Assembly (NCBI GenBank): GCA_964436315.1
Contig: CAYTCZ010000012.1
Location: forward strand, 1-45,919
DNA length: 45,919 bases
Direction of reading: 5' to 3'
Origin: CAYTCZ01 sp964436315
Lineage (GTDB): Bacteria > Actinomycetota > Thermoleophilia > Gaiellales > Gaiellaceae
In this document: positions 16,369 to 24,739 of the stretch, piece after piece
How positions within the stretch are numbered: position 1 is the stretch's first letter
Layout: the number at the start of each line of letters is the position of its first letter
Notes under the pieces: generated by a model
Told to the model about the DNA's origin: nothing
Databases searched by the model: none
The model's input: only the letters and a program-made list of their open reading frames with translations
Program-made: the position numbers and the translations under genes

Positions 16369-17880
16369 CTACTCTTCTAGGTCGCTGACGACTGGCGACA
16401 GCGCATCGACCACGTCGCGCGCGATCAGACCCGCCGTTCCCTTCGTGCGGGCGGCCCGACGCGCCGCGAGCCCTGCCGCTGCGGCCGCGCTCGCCGCTGC
16501 GAGTTGCGGCGCCATGCCCTTGGCCAGGAAGGCGGCAACGATTCCAGTCAGGACGTCACCGCTCCCCGCTGTGGCGAGCCCCGGGTTACCCAGGTCGGAG
16601 ACGAGCACCCCGCGGTTTGGTGCCGCGACAATCGTGTCGGCGCCTTTGAGGGCCACGATGCTCCCCGTCTCATCGGCACCCGCCTGTGCGGCCTGGAGCC
16701 GATGGCTGTTGATCCAGGTGGACGGACGCTCGATGAGCCGCGCTAACTCGCCCGCGTGGGGAGTCAATACGGTGCTCGCCTCTCGCGCGAAGGCCCAATC
16801 CAGATGCCCGGCCAGCGCCCAGAGGGCGTCAGCGTCGATGACCATCGGGAGATCGATCCTCTCGAGCACGAGCCTGACCAGTTCCCGGGTACCGTCTGTC
16901 CTCCCGAGCCCCGGCCCAAGGGCGATTGCATCGACTCGCTCCGCCGCGGCGACGATTTCGTCTACGGCTTCTGGCTGCAGGTGTCCCGACTCGTCGGCAC
17001 TGCATGGCCTCGTCATCACTTCGAGCAGGCGTAACTCAAAGACTGGGTTGAGGGCCGCCGGCACGCAGGCGATGACGATGCCCGACCCGGAGCGCAGCGC
17101 CGCCTCGGAGGTGAGGCTCGGAGCGCCGGTGAGCCCCGTCGATCCGCCGATCACGAGGACGGCGCCGGCCGTGTACTTGTTGTCGGCCTCGGTACGGCGC
17201 GGCACCTCTTGGATCACCGCGGGCGTCAAGCGGCTGTGCGCGGTCGCGATCTGCTCGACGTCGATGTCGGCGACCGCGATCTCGCCTGCGTGAAATCGTC
17301 CAGGGGCGATAACGTGACCGACCTTCAGTGCGTGGAAGGTCACCGTCAGATCTGCCGAGATCGCTGATCCGGCGACCTCGCCCGTCGACGCGTTCACCCC
17401 TGACGGGAGGTCGACCGAAATCACGGGTGACTCGATTTCGTTGATCGCATCGATGTGGCGTGCAGCTTCACGTCGGGGGGCGCCTGCGAAGCCCGTCCCG
17501 AACAGAGCGTCGACGACCACGTCCGCCGGCCGCCATTCCTCCGTGAATGCGAGACCGAGCTCACGCGCGCGCTTGAGGTTCTCGGCCGCGTCCCCCGCGA
17601 TCTTTTCTGCTGCTCCAAGAAGCCGGATGTCGACATCTTTTCCTGCCTCGTGGAGCTTGCGTGCGACGACGAGGCCGTCGCCTCCGTTAGCGCCGGTACC
17701 GCACCAAATCGAGAATGACTGGGCGTCGGGGTATCGCCGTAGCGCGAGATCGAACACCGCGGTTCCAGCAATCTCCATGAGGTCGAGCGTCGGGCCCTCG
17801 TATCGTCCTTCTGCCTCTCGCATTTCGTCGGCCGAGTAGAGCGGCTCGGCCGCGGCCTGAAGCTCGAAGCGCTCGCTCAA
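16369..17880 (-). CDS. nnr: Bifunctional NAD(P)H-hydrate epimerase / ADP-dependent dehydratase
   Basis: This two-domain metabolite-repair enzyme rescues hydrated NAD(P)H. The N-terminal YjeF epimerase domain (about residues 12-215) shows GTGANGGDGLVVAR and VVDALFGTGFAGAPR. The C-terminal carbohydrate-kinase-like dehydratase domain (about 235-495) shows VLVIGGSTGLTGAP, ALGPGLGRT, TPHAGELARL and NPGLATAGSGDVLTG, which includes the catalytic Asp. At 503 residues it is full length. It starts with TTG at 17880 in a TTGA overlap with acpS; GAGGA nine bases upstream supports this start. Confidence 0.94.
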   Translation of the reverse strand: MSERFELQAAAEPLYSADEMREAEGRYEGPTLDLMEIAGTAVFDLALRRYPDAQSFSIWCGTGANGGDGLVVARKLHEAGKDVDIRLLGAAEKIAGDAAENLKRARELGLAFTEEWRPADVVVDALFGTGFAGAPRREAARHIDAINEIESPVISVDLPSGVNASTGEVAGSAISADLTVTFHALKVGHVIAPGRFHAGEIAVADIDVEQIATAHSRLTPAVIQEVPRRTEADNKYTAGAVLVIGGSTGLTGAPSLTSEAALRSGSGIVIACVPAALNPVFELRLLEVMTRPCSADESGHLQPEAVDEIVAAAERVDAIALGPGLGRTDGTRELVRLVLERIDLPMVIDADALWALAGHLDWAFAREASTVLTPHAGELARLIERPSTWINSHRLQAAQAGADETGSIVALKGADTIVAAPNRGVLVSDLGNPGLATAGSGDVLTGIVAAFLAKGMAPQLAAASAAAAAGLAARRAARTKGTAGLIARDVVDALSPVVSDLEE

Positions 17881-18248
17881 CCGTCGTCCTCGGTCTGGAC
17901 AATGCAGATCGCGGCCGCCAGACCTTTGGAGTGTGTCATCGAGAGGTCAATCGCGGCGGCTCGTACCTTCTCGGCGAACGCCTTCGTTCGGCCGGCGAGG
18001 CGAATGCCCGGCTTGGGCCCTCCAGCGATCTCGATCTCGAGCCAAGTGAAGTGAACTCCGCAGCCCAGCGCCTTCCCGACGGCTTCTTTCCCGGCGAACC
18101 GGGCTGCGTAATGCTGAGCAGGATTCGGGCGCGAATCGCAATACGCCCGCTCCTGCTCCGTGAAGCAGCGCTCGCGGAAGCGCTTGTGGCGCGCGAGAGC
18201 ACTCGCCACCCGCTCGATCTCGATTAGATCAATCCCAACTTTCTGCAT
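17877..18248 (-). CDS. acpS: Holo-[acyl-carrier-protein] synthase
   Basis: AcpS transfers 4'-phosphopantetheine from CoA to acyl carrier protein. The 123-residue protein has VGIDLIEIERV at the N-terminus (Mg-binding Asp), RFAGKEAVGKALG and SMTHSKGLAAA, the three family motifs in order. The ATG at 18248 has no Shine-Dalgarno; TAGAAT ends nine bases upstream, so acpS may start its own transcript after the intergenic repeat that separates it from glmS. It overlaps nnr by 4 bp. Confidence 0.94.
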   Translation of the reverse strand: MQKVGIDLIEIERVASALARHKRFRERCFTEQERAYCDSRPNPAQHYAARFAGKEAVGKALGCGVHFTWLEIEIAGGPKPGIRLAGRTKAFAEKVRAAAIDLSMTHSKGLAAAICIVQTEDDG

Positions 18249-18257
18249 CGGTAGCCG

Positions 18258-18263
18258 ATTCTA
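18258..18263 (-). promoter_or_regulatory. Candidate -10 (TAGAAT) for acpS
   Basis: On the minus strand TAGAAT is followed by nine bases and then the acpS ATG, leaving room for a leader of about three bases at most. Confidence 0.4.
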
Positions 18264-18279
18264 AGTCTCTCGTGTCTCT

Positions 18280-18474
18280 AACCGGCGGCGGCTTCTGCCG
18301 GGCAAAGCCCGGCTCCGCCAGCCGCCCTGCCGCCGCTGGCCGCAGGATCCTGCGCTCGCGACCCTTGGCCGTGCTTTGTTGCACTGTCCTTCGGGTCGCT
18401 TGCTTGCCCCCTTTGCCAGCGACGACTCAGAGACCCGAGAGCAAAGCCCCCTGACCGGAGGCGGGCGCTCTCTC
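18280..18474. repeat. Intergenic GC-hairpin repeat, copy in glmS-acpS gap
   Basis: This gap holds no gene. It contains the hairpin GCCGGGC-AAA-GCCCGGC at 18297-18313 inside a stretch resembling the one at 41762 (GGCGGCGGC...CCGGGCnAAGCCCGGCT). A downstream stretch with GCACTGTCCTTCGGGTCGCTTGC resembles the copies near 22600 and 41990. Confidence 0.6.
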
Positions 18475-20298
18475 CTATTCAACGGTCACTGTTTTGGCGA
18501 GGTTGCGGGGCTGGTCGACGTTGAGTCCGTGCAACCGAGCGATTCTGTAGGCCAGAAGCTGCAGCGGGATCGCCGCCAGCGGAGCCTGCAAGAAGGGGTG
18601 GGTCCGGGGGACGTAGACGACGTCGTCGGCATGGTGCTGGATGTCTTCGTTGCCGTCTGTCGCGATCGCGATCACCTCGGCGCCGCGAGCCCTGACCTCC
18701 TGAATATTTGAGACCACCTTGTCGTAGACGTGTGAGTCCGTCGCGATGCACACGACCGGCGTCTGTTCGTCAAGGAGAGCGATCGGCCCGTGCTTCATCT
18801 CTCCCGCGGAGTACGCCTCAGTCGGTATGTAGGAGATCTCCTTGAGCTTCAGTGCGCCCTCCAGACACACGGGCAGGCCGATGTGCCGACCGAGATAGAG
18901 GAAGAACGGCTTCTGCCAATGCCGCTGGGCGATCTGGTTGATCGGATGGACGCCGTCGAGGAACTCCGCGATCTTGTCCGGCAACGATCGGATTTCTGCG
19001 AGTCGCTCGTCGACCTCATCGGCGCTCATCGTTCGCCGAACCGAGGCGAGTTGGAGTGCAAGCAAGGCGAGAAGAGACACCTGAGCTGTAAAGGTCTTTG
19101 TCGCCGCGACGCCCATCTCGATCCCGGCCCGCGTGTAGAGGACGCTTTCGACTTCGCGCGTTATCTGTGTCCCGAGCATGTTGGTGATCGCGATCGTCCG
19201 CGCGCCGGACTCGTGGGCGAGGCGCATTGCGGCGATCGTGTCGGCGGTTTCTCCCGACTGCGAGATCCCGATCACGAGCGTGTCCTTCGAGAGCACGGGA
19301 TTCCGATAGCGCCACTCACTCGCGATGTCGGGCTCGCACGGCAATCGAGCCCACTCTTCGATGATGTACCGAGCCACGACGCCCGCGTGGTAAGCGGTGC
19401 CGCACGCGAGAATCACCATTCGACGGAGATTCTGCGTCTGCAGTTCTGTGAGCGGGAAGTCCTCGATGGTGATCTGACCGCCGCGGGTGTACTCGCCGAT
19501 CGTCTCGGCGACCGAAGTCGGTTGCTCGTAGATCTCCTTGAGCATGAACGTCTCGTAGCCCTGCTTCTCAGCGGCTTCGTCGTCCCAGTCCACCGCGAGC
19601 TCCTCACGCTCGCGCCAGCCGGCCTCGACGGAATAGAAACGCGCTCCCGCGGTGGTAATCGAGACGATCTCACCGTCCTCGATCAGCTGGACTCGATTCG
19701 TCTGCCGCAGGAACGCGGCGATCGAGGAGGCCAGGTACGTCTCGCCGTCGCCGAGACCGACGACGAGCGGACACTGAAGCCGGGCGCCGACCAGCATGTC
19801 CGGGTGTTCGCGGTGAAGGACAACGAAGGCGAAGTGCCCGTCGAGCTCTGCGTAAGCTCCGCGAACGGCCTCGACCAGATCTCCACGATAGTGTCGTTCG
19901 ATCAGGTGGGGTACGACCTCTGCGTCGGTCTCAGAGGAGAACTCACAGCCGTCGGCGGCGAGCGACTCCCGCAGCTCGCGGAAGTTCTCGACGATGCCGT
20001 TCAGCACAACCGCAACGTCAGCCGTCGAGCCGGTCAGCGGGTGCGCGTTCTCGTGTGACACGCGCCCGTGGGTCGCCCATCGCGTATGACCGACACCCAT
20101 CGTCGCTGCCGAACCGTTCGGGCCGGCGGCCAGTTTCAGCTCAGCGAGGTTGCCGACGGCTTTGACGAACTCGAGCCCGCCCGACTCGCTGAGACCGATA
20201 CCAGCAGAGTCGTATCCGCGGTACTCGAGGCGTTCGAGTCCCTGAAGGAGGAGTTCCTTGGCCGGCCGTGCACCGACGTATCCGATGATCCCGCACAC
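18475..20298 (-). CDS. glmS: Glutamine-fructose-6-phosphate aminotransferase (isomerizing)
   Basis: GlmS makes glucosamine 6-phosphate, the entry to peptidoglycan amino sugars. The 607-residue protein begins MCGIIGYVGAR (Cys2 nucleophile of the class II glutaminase, residues 1 to about 220) with RLEYRGYDSAGI and GHTRWATHG. Two SIS sugar-isomerase domains follow, marked by ISQSGETADTIAA, EGALKLKEISYIPTEAYSAGEMKHGPIAL and the C-terminal DQPRNLAKTVTVE. The start is GTG at 20298 with AGGAGAGG upstream. It lies 50 bp after glmM. No ribozyme-like leader is apparent, as expected outside Firmicutes. Confidence 0.96.
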   Translation of the reverse strand: MCGIIGYVGARPAKELLLQGLERLEYRGYDSAGIGLSESGGLEFVKAVGNLAELKLAAGPNGSAATMGVGHTRWATHGRVSHENAHPLTGSTADVAVVLNGIVENFRELRESLAADGCEFSSETDAEVVPHLIERHYRGDLVEAVRGAYAELDGHFAFVVLHREHPDMLVGARLQCPLVVGLGDGETYLASSIAAFLRQTNRVQLIEDGEIVSITTAGARFYSVEAGWREREELAVDWDDEAAEKQGYETFMLKEIYEQPTSVAETIGEYTRGGQITIEDFPLTELQTQNLRRMVILACGTAYHAGVVARYIIEEWARLPCEPDIASEWRYRNPVLSKDTLVIGISQSGETADTIAAMRLAHESGARTIAITNMLGTQITREVESVLYTRAGIEMGVAATKTFTAQVSLLALLALQLASVRRTMSADEVDERLAEIRSLPDKIAEFLDGVHPINQIAQRHWQKPFFLYLGRHIGLPVCLEGALKLKEISYIPTEAYSAGEMKHGPIALLDEQTPVVCIATDSHVYDKVVSNIQEVRARGAEVIAIATDGNEDIQHHADDVVYVPRTHPFLQAPLAAIPLQLLAYRIARLHGLNVDQPRNLAKTVTVE

Positions 20299-20348
20299 TC
20301 GAGGCCTCTCCTACATCCTCCGAACCCGCGAGACGCGAGCGCTAGCCG

Positions 20349-21620
20349 TTAGCCAAGTTCCTGACGAACGAGGGCTGCGATCGTAGCACAGGCCTCGGTC
20401 GCAACTTGCTCGCGCTCCGCCTCGACGAGCACTCGGATCACCGGCTCCGTCCCGGACGGCCTGACCAAAACGCGCCCTGTGTCCCCCAGTTCCTCTTCGA
20501 CGACCGCGATCGAGTGAGCAAGCGAAGGGGAAATTGTGCGCTTTCGCACAGGAACGCTCTCAAGAGCCTGTGGGAAACGCGGCATGACCGTGCTCATGCT
20601 TTCGAGCGAGGTACCCGACGCCAGAAGCGCACGGCACAGCAGAATGGCTGCGACCAAGCCATCTCCGGTCGTCTGGCCATCCAGATAGACGATGTGGCCG
20701 GCTTGCTCACCTCCGAGCACTCCACCTTCCTGATGGAGGGCCTCGAGGATGTAACGGTCGCCGACATCGGTCGTCACGACGCGGACACCTCGCTCGGCCA
20801 TCAGCCGGTGGAAACCCATGTTCGTCATCGAGGTCACGGCAACAAGCTCCACTTCGAGGTACAGGGCCAGGATCGCCAGGATCTGGTCGCCGTCCAGCGA
20901 GTCGCCGTGCGCGTCGACCGCGAGCATCCGGTCGCCGTCTCCATCGAACGCGATCCCTAAATCAAACGAACCCGCGTTGACAGTGCGCTGCAACAGTGCG
21001 AGCTCGGTCGCCCCACAACCCGCGTTGATATTGAGTCCGTCCGGATTGTTACCCATTGCGGTGACGGACGCTCCAAGCTTCTCGAGCGCCGTGGGAGCGA
21101 TCTTGCTGAATGCGCCATTCGCACAATCGACAGCGATCCGAAGCGGCTCGAGCGAGGCACCGAAACGATCGGTGATCAGGTCGGTATACGCCTCGGCGCA
21201 GTCGGCCCGATCCGACACGGAGCCCGCGGTTGCAGCGCTTCCCTGATCGAGAAACGCCTCGATTTCAGCTTCGGCGTCGTCCGAGAGTTTCTGACCTCCG
21301 GCGGCGAAGAACTTCACGCCGTTGTATTCGGGTGGATTGTGCGAGGCGGAGATAACTGCTCCGACGCCCTCCGACAGCAGTGGGACCGCCGGCGTTGGCA
21401 GCACTCCCGCGAGTTCCACATTTGAGCCTCCTGCCGACAACCCCTCGGCGAGCGCTCGCTCCAAGGCGGGGCCTGACGATCGGGTGTCGCGACCAATCAA
21501 ACACGTTTCGCCGTTGCTCCAGAGTGCGAAAGCGCAGCCGAGTCGACCCGCCAGCTCTTCCGTTAGATCCTCGCCGTAGACCCCGCGGACCCCATCGGTC
21601 CCGAAGTAACGACGCGCCAT
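20349..21620 (-). CDS. glmM: Phosphoglucosamine mutase
   Basis: GlmM converts glucosamine 6-phosphate to glucosamine 1-phosphate. The 423-residue protein has FGTDGVRGVYGEDLT at the start, the phosphoserine loop ISASHNPPEYNGVKFF, the metal loop AFDGDGDRM, GGEQAGHIVYLDGQTTGDGL and the phosphate-binding RPSGTEPVIRVLVE. Length is slightly below the usual 445 or so. It directly follows rpsI (8 bp) and precedes glmS, so amino-sugar genes are tied to the ribosomal-protein transcript. Confidence 0.95.
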   Translation of the reverse strand: MARRYFGTDGVRGVYGEDLTEELAGRLGCAFALWSNGETCLIGRDTRSSGPALERALAEGLSAGGSNVELAGVLPTPAVPLLSEGVGAVISASHNPPEYNGVKFFAAGGQKLSDDAEAEIEAFLDQGSAATAGSVSDRADCAEAYTDLITDRFGASLEPLRIAVDCANGAFSKIAPTALEKLGASVTAMGNNPDGLNINAGCGATELALLQRTVNAGSFDLGIAFDGDGDRMLAVDAHGDSLDGDQILAILALYLEVELVAVTSMTNMGFHRLMAERGVRVVTTDVGDRYILEALHQEGGVLGGEQAGHIVYLDGQTTGDGLVAAILLCRALLASGTSLESMSTVMPRFPQALESVPVRKRTISPSLAHSIAVVEEELGDTGRVLVRPSGTEPVIRVLVEAEREQVATEACATIAALVRQELG

Positions 21621-21628
21621 GACCTGCG

Positions 21629-22024
21629 CTAACGCTTCGAGAACTGTGGCCGCTTGCGGGCTTTGCGAAGGCCGGCCTTCTTGCGCTCGACGACTCGCGC
21701 GTCGCGAGCGAGGAACCCTTCGCGCTTCAGAACCGTTCGGAGATTCGGGTCAGCCTCGACGAGGGCACGCGCGATTCCGTGCCGAAGAGCGTCAGCTTGC
21801 CCCGAGGGGCCGCCTCCGTGCAACCGAGCACGGATGTCGAAGGTGCCGTCCACACCGGCGACCTTGAGCGGTGCTCGCGCGGTCGTCTGGTGCGTGTGCC
21901 GCGGGAAGTAGTCCTCGAGCGTTCGACCGTTGATCCAGGTTTGGCCGTCGCCCGGACGCAGGATGACTCGCGCAATCGCGGTCTTTCTCTTGCCGGTACC
22001 CAGGTACTGTGCGATCTCGGTCAT
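21629..22024 (-). CDS. rpsI: 30S ribosomal protein S9
   Basis: S9 (131 aa) shows YLGTGKRKTAIARVILRPG at its start, INGRTLEDYFPR, HGGGPSGQADALRHGIARAL in the centre and the basic C-terminal tail ending in FSKR that reaches the tRNA sites of the ribosome. The ATG at 22024 follows the rplM stop by 7 bp; a longer upstream reading would only cover the rplM 3' end. Confidence 0.96.
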   Translation of the reverse strand: MTEIAQYLGTGKRKTAIARVILRPGDGQTWINGRTLEDYFPRHTHQTTARAPLKVAGVDGTFDIRARLHGGGPSGQADALRHGIARALVEADPNLRTVLKREGFLARDARVVERKKAGLRKARKRPQFSKR

Positions 22025-22031
22025 GTGATCA

Positions 22032-22457
22032 CTAAGGCAGCGGCTCTGGGCTCTGAGCCTCATGGGGATGGTTTGGCCCCGTATAGACCTTGAGCTTCGT
22101 AATCTGTCGCCGACCAAGTCGGTTCCGAGGAAGCATTCCTTTCACCGCGGAGCGGATCACCTCGGTGGGACGACGTTCGAGTTGCTCGGCGAGCGTTCGG
22201 GAACGAAGGCCCCCGGGATATCCCGAGTGGCGGTAGTAGCGCTTCTGTTCGAGTTTCTTCCCGGTGACGACGATCTTCTCGGCGTTCACGACGACGACAT
22301 AGTCGCCTGAGTCGACGTGAGGCGTGTACTCGGGCTTGCGCTTTCCGCGAAGCGTCTCTGCGATGCGCGTCGCGAGCCGACCGAGATTCTGGCCCTCCGC
22401 GTCCACGAGGAACCAGCGTGCCTCGAGGTCACCTGTTTTTGCCGTCCACGTCTTCAT
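22032..22457 (-). CDS. rplM: 50S ribosomal protein L13
   Basis: L13 (141 aa) has RWFLVDAEGQNLGRLAT, GDYVVVVNAEKIVVTGKKLEQKRYYRHSGYPGG and the VKGMLPRNRLGRRQ and LKVYTGPNHPHEAQ segments. It is the first gene of the rplM-rpsI-glmM-glmS block. The ATG at 22457 is supported by the family's MKTW-type N-terminus. No strong Shine-Dalgarno is seen, and an extended -10 lies about 37 bases upstream. Confidence 0.96.
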   Translation of the reverse strand: MKTWTAKTGDLEARWFLVDAEGQNLGRLATRIAETLRGKRKPEYTPHVDSGDYVVVVNAEKIVVTGKKLEQKRYYRHSGYPGGLRSRTLAEQLERRPTEVIRSAVKGMLPRNRLGRRQITKLKVYTGPNHPHEAQSPEPLP

Positions 22458-22494
22458 GCGTAAAAGAGGCGGACTCAAACGCCCGCCGCCGAAA

Positions 22495-22503
22495 ACTTTA
22501 CCA
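22495..22503 (-). promoter_or_regulatory. Candidate extended -10 (TGGTAAAGT) for rplM operon
   Basis: On the minus strand TGG directly precedes TAAAGT, the extended -10 arrangement, about 37 bases before the rplM start. No good -35 is present, which suits an extended -10. Confidence 0.4.
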
Positions 22504-22762
22504 GCCCGCTTCCCTGGGCGGGCCCGCTCACGGGCGGCGGAGCCGCCCTTCGCTTGCCCTCGCGACGCTCGCGGCGAGATCTGCGGCTTCGGCCCCTCAC
22601 CGTACTCAGACGCACTGTCTCCCCCGGGGTCTCAGCTTTGCCTCGCTTGTGAGCGCCACTCCAGGAAAGCGGGCGAGCCGTCTTTCTCGCCGGCTGTCAC
22701 TCCCGCCGCGCGAAGCCCGGCCCGGAGCTCAGGGAGGCCCGAGCCGTCCTCCGGCGCCACGG
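22504..22762. repeat. Intergenic GC-hairpin repeat region upstream of rplM
   Basis: No gene is seen in this stretch. It holds a perfect hairpin GGGCGGC-GGA-GCCGCCC (22532-22548), GACGCTCGCGGCGAGAT near 22565 (shared with the copy at 41812), CTCG-CTTG-TGAG (22642-22653) and GGCGAG...CTCGCC (22672-22691). The CTCGCTTGTGAGCGCCaCtCCAG stretch matches the one at about 42010. Confidence 0.6.
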
Positions 22763-22763
22763 A

Positions 22764-23006
22764 TTAATTCAGGGATAACCCGACCGCGAGGGCGGCGATA
22801 CCGCCAATGATGATGAGAAATACCAGTAGGGCGCCCGGATTGAAGCGCTGACGGTTATCTCGGTCGTAGGCGGTCTCGTCCGACTCGTACGCCACAGCCG
22901 AGCCTGATCCGTCGCCTTCGCCAGCGGCACGGCCGAGCCCGATCGCCAGGCCAATCGCTAAGAGGATTGCTCCGATGACGGCAAGGGCCCAGAGAAATTC
23001 GGTCAC
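22764..23006 (-). CDS. Small two-span membrane protein (80 aa)
   Basis: Starting from GTG at 23006, the protein has a hydrophobic span at residues 3-24 (FLWALAVIGAILLAIGLAIG). A short acidic/polar loop rich in Gly, Ser, Asp and Tyr follows, then a second span at about 59-78. The GTG sits in a GTGA overlap with the stop of the glycosylase gene, which decides the start and shows that the two are co-transcribed. No family recognised and function unknown. Confidence 0.7.
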   Translation of the reverse strand: MTEFLWALAVIGAILLAIGLAIGLGRAAGEGDGSGSAVAYESDETAYDRDNRQRFNPGALLVFLIIIGGIAALAVGLSLN

Positions 23007-23551
23007 GTCACCGCATTCTGCCGGAGAGCGGCGACGAGATGTCCCGCGAACAGCGTCGCTCCACCATGGGACGGATGACGGACGTAGGGCCCTCCGATCA
23101 CGCTCTGCGCCACCCGACCGATCGGAATGACGTGCCGGCCGGTCGCAAGCGCTGAGAGGAAGCTGACGCCGGAAGCAATCTCGCGGTGGGTCGGCCTTCG
23201 ATTGCTCTCGGGCTCGCCAGGCCGGTACGGGTGTGTGGGAACGATGTTCCAAAGCAAGACGTCGTTCTCGATGCGGAGTTCCCGCAGCACTCGATGAACG
23301 ATGGTTGCCGTGGCTTCGCCCGGCGGTCGACCGGAGAGCTGTCGCTCGGAGGTGAATGGGATTCCGCTCACGCGCGCCCCCCGGTAACCGGCGGCCTCGC
23401 CCACGAGGAGAATCGAGGCGCGGGCGCGTTCGGTGAGGTAGCGCTCGAGCCGGCGCCGGCGATCGGCAGCTCCTCGACCATCGCGATAGAAATTGAACGT
23501 TTCACCGATCACGGCGCGCGAGAGTTCGTCAACCACCGTTTCTGGAACCAT
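23003..23551 (-). CDS. Uracil-DNA glycosylase superfamily protein
   Basis: The 182-residue protein has the pattern of a uracil-DNA glycosylase-like enzyme. LLVGEAAGYRGARVSGIPFTSERQL corresponds to motif A (GE-P-G-D type), WNIVPTHP to the pyrimidine-stacking region, and VIPIGRVAQ plus RHPSHGGA to the C-terminal His motif. The usual acidic residue after GEAPG is replaced by Tyr-Arg, as in a divergent branch of the superfamily, so excision activity is likely but its spectrum is uncertain. The ATG at 23551 has no Shine-Dalgarno and lies six bases after TAGCCT. It diverges from the MFS gene. Confidence 0.8.
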   Translation of the reverse strand: MVPETVVDELSRAVIGETFNFYRDGRGAADRRRRLERYLTERARASILLVGEAAGYRGARVSGIPFTSERQLSGRPPGEATATIVHRVLRELRIENDVLLWNIVPTHPYRPGEPESNRRPTHREIASGVSFLSALATGRHVIPIGRVAQSVIGGPYVRHPSHGGATLFAGHLVAALRQNAVT

Positions 23552-23556
23552 CGCCG

Positions 23557-23563
23557 TAGGCTA
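23557..23563. promoter_or_regulatory. Bidirectional symmetric -10 (TAGGCTA)
   Basis: TAGGCT reads as a -10 on the plus strand (8 bases before the ATG at 23571), and TAGCCT reads as a -10 on the minus strand (6 bases before the ATG at 23551). The two hexamers overlap by five bases, so one near-palindromic element could fire both ways. Confidence 0.45.
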
Positions 23564-23570
23564 TTCGCCG

Positions 23571-23615
23571 ATGACGCTCGCCGCATCGCCTCGACGGCAC
23601 TGGACAAATCGTTAG
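23571..23615 (+). CDS. 14-codon upstream ORF overlapping MFS start
   Basis: ATG at 23571 reads MTLAASPRRHWTNR and stops with TAG at 23613-23615, whose last base is the first base of the MFS GTG start (TAGTG). The start is eight bases after TAGGCT, so it would be leaderless. A role as a coupling leader for the transporter is inferred. It could also be chance. Confidence 0.35.
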   Translation: MTLAASPRRHWTNR

Positions 23616-24739
23616 TGCGAACGACTCTTCCCCTTTACGCGGGTGGGTTCCTCGGGCCCTTCGGCGGCGCGATGCTGATTGTGCTCATTCCCAATGTCTC
23701 CGAAGGACTGGATGCGTCGCTCGGGCTCGTCGCGGTCGCGATCACCGCGTACATGATCCCGTTCGCGTCCCTCCAACTCGTGTCCGGCACCGTTGCCAGT
23801 CGACTTGGCCCAGGTCGCGTCGTCAAGACAGGCTACGTCGTCTACGGAGCCGCCTCGCTCGGGGCTGCGTTTTCTCCAGAGATCTGGTCGTTCACTGCTG
23901 CCCGCACTGTTCAGGGCGCGGCGAACGCGTTCCTCACGCCGGTGCTGCTCGCGGCGTTGTCGGAGGTCGTCGCGCCTGGCGTCCTGGGCCGAAGCGTCGG
24001 GACGTTCGCCGCGTTCCAGGTCGCCGGGATGACGCTGGCGCCTCTGCTCGGCGGCGCGCTCGGCGAGGTGTCCTGGCGATTGGCCTTCATCCTGGTCGCG
24101 GTCGTTGCCTTTGCGCTGGCTTTCGCCGGCGCGGCGCTCGCGCAGATGCCCGATCGAGATCCGAGCGCGAGCCTCCGTACGCTCCTCAACCGCTGGGTGG
24201 GACTGTTGAGCGCGAAGGCTATGCTCGGTTATCTCGGCTTCACGTCGATCGGCTTCGTCGTGGTGCTCGTCGCGGCCGAAGAGTTCGACCTCAGTTCGAG
24301 CGAGCGCGGTCTGCTGCTCGCCGGTTACGGAATCGGAGGAATCATCCTCGGTCGGTATGCCGGGACGATCGTCGATCGCGCAGGGCGACCCGCCACGGCT
24401 CTCGGGGGTGCGCTCGCGTGCGCGGCCGGTGTTCTTGCGCTCGCGTTCGTCCCAAGCGCATGGTCGCTTGCGCTTGCGTACTTTGCAGTGGGATGCGCCG
24501 CCGCATTCGTTTGGGCCGCTCTCAACACGATCGCCGTCGAGTCGTTTCCGGAGAACCGCTCGGGCGCGACGTCGGCATATAGTGCCTTCAAGTTTGTCGG
24601 CGTGGCCCTCGCGCCGTTGCTCTACTTCCCGCTGTTCGAGGTGGAGCCGCGAGCGCCCTTCATCCTGGCGTTCGCGCTTACACTCACGCTCGGCTTGCTG
24701 ATTCTCCCCTGGTTTACGCGATACCGTGCGGCGGCGTAG
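23615..24739 (+). CDS. Major facilitator superfamily transporter
   Basis: The 374-residue protein has about eleven to twelve hydrophobic spans spread along its whole length. Examples are LYAGGFLGPFGGAMLIVLIPNV, GLVAVAITAYMIPFASLQLVSG and ALAYFAVGCAAAFVWAAL. The loop-2 region SGTVASRLGPGRVVKTGYVVYGAAS matches the MFS D-R-x-G-R type turn, and RYAGTIVDRAGRPATALGGALAC is its second-half counterpart. This fits a drug/metabolite exporter; the substrate is unknown. The start is GTG at 23615 because longer readings lie antisense to the glycosylase gene. It overlaps the acylphosphatase gene by 14 bp. Confidence 0.82.
   Translation: MRTTLPLYAGGFLGPFGGAMLIVLIPNVSEGLDASLGLVAVAITAYMIPFASLQLVSGTVASRLGPGRVVKTGYVVYGAASLGAAFSPEIWSFTAARTVQGAANAFLTPVLLAALSEVVAPGVLGRSVGTFAAFQVAGMTLAPLLGGALGEVSWRLAFILVAVVAFALAFAGAALAQMPDRDPSASLRTLLNRWVGLLSAKAMLGYLGFTSIGFVVVLVAAEEFDLSSSERGLLLAGYGIGGIILGRYAGTIVDRAGRPATALGGALACAAGVLALAFVPSAWSLALAYFAVGCAAAFVWAALNTIAVESFPENRSGATSAYSAFKFVGVALAPLLYFPLFEVEPRAPFILAFALTLTLGLLILPWFTRYRAAA

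Noticed and set aside
18790..20058. Long plus-strand ORF (about 420 codons) opposite glmS
   Set aside because: It is the antisense shadow of a full, well-conserved glmS; its translation has no recognisable domain and an Arg/Asp/Val-rich composition typical of shadows.
22458..22763. tRNA or ribosomal-protein leader RNA upstream of rplM
   Set aside because: No cloverleaf or known leader could be folded by eye; the hairpins match the dispersed repeat family.
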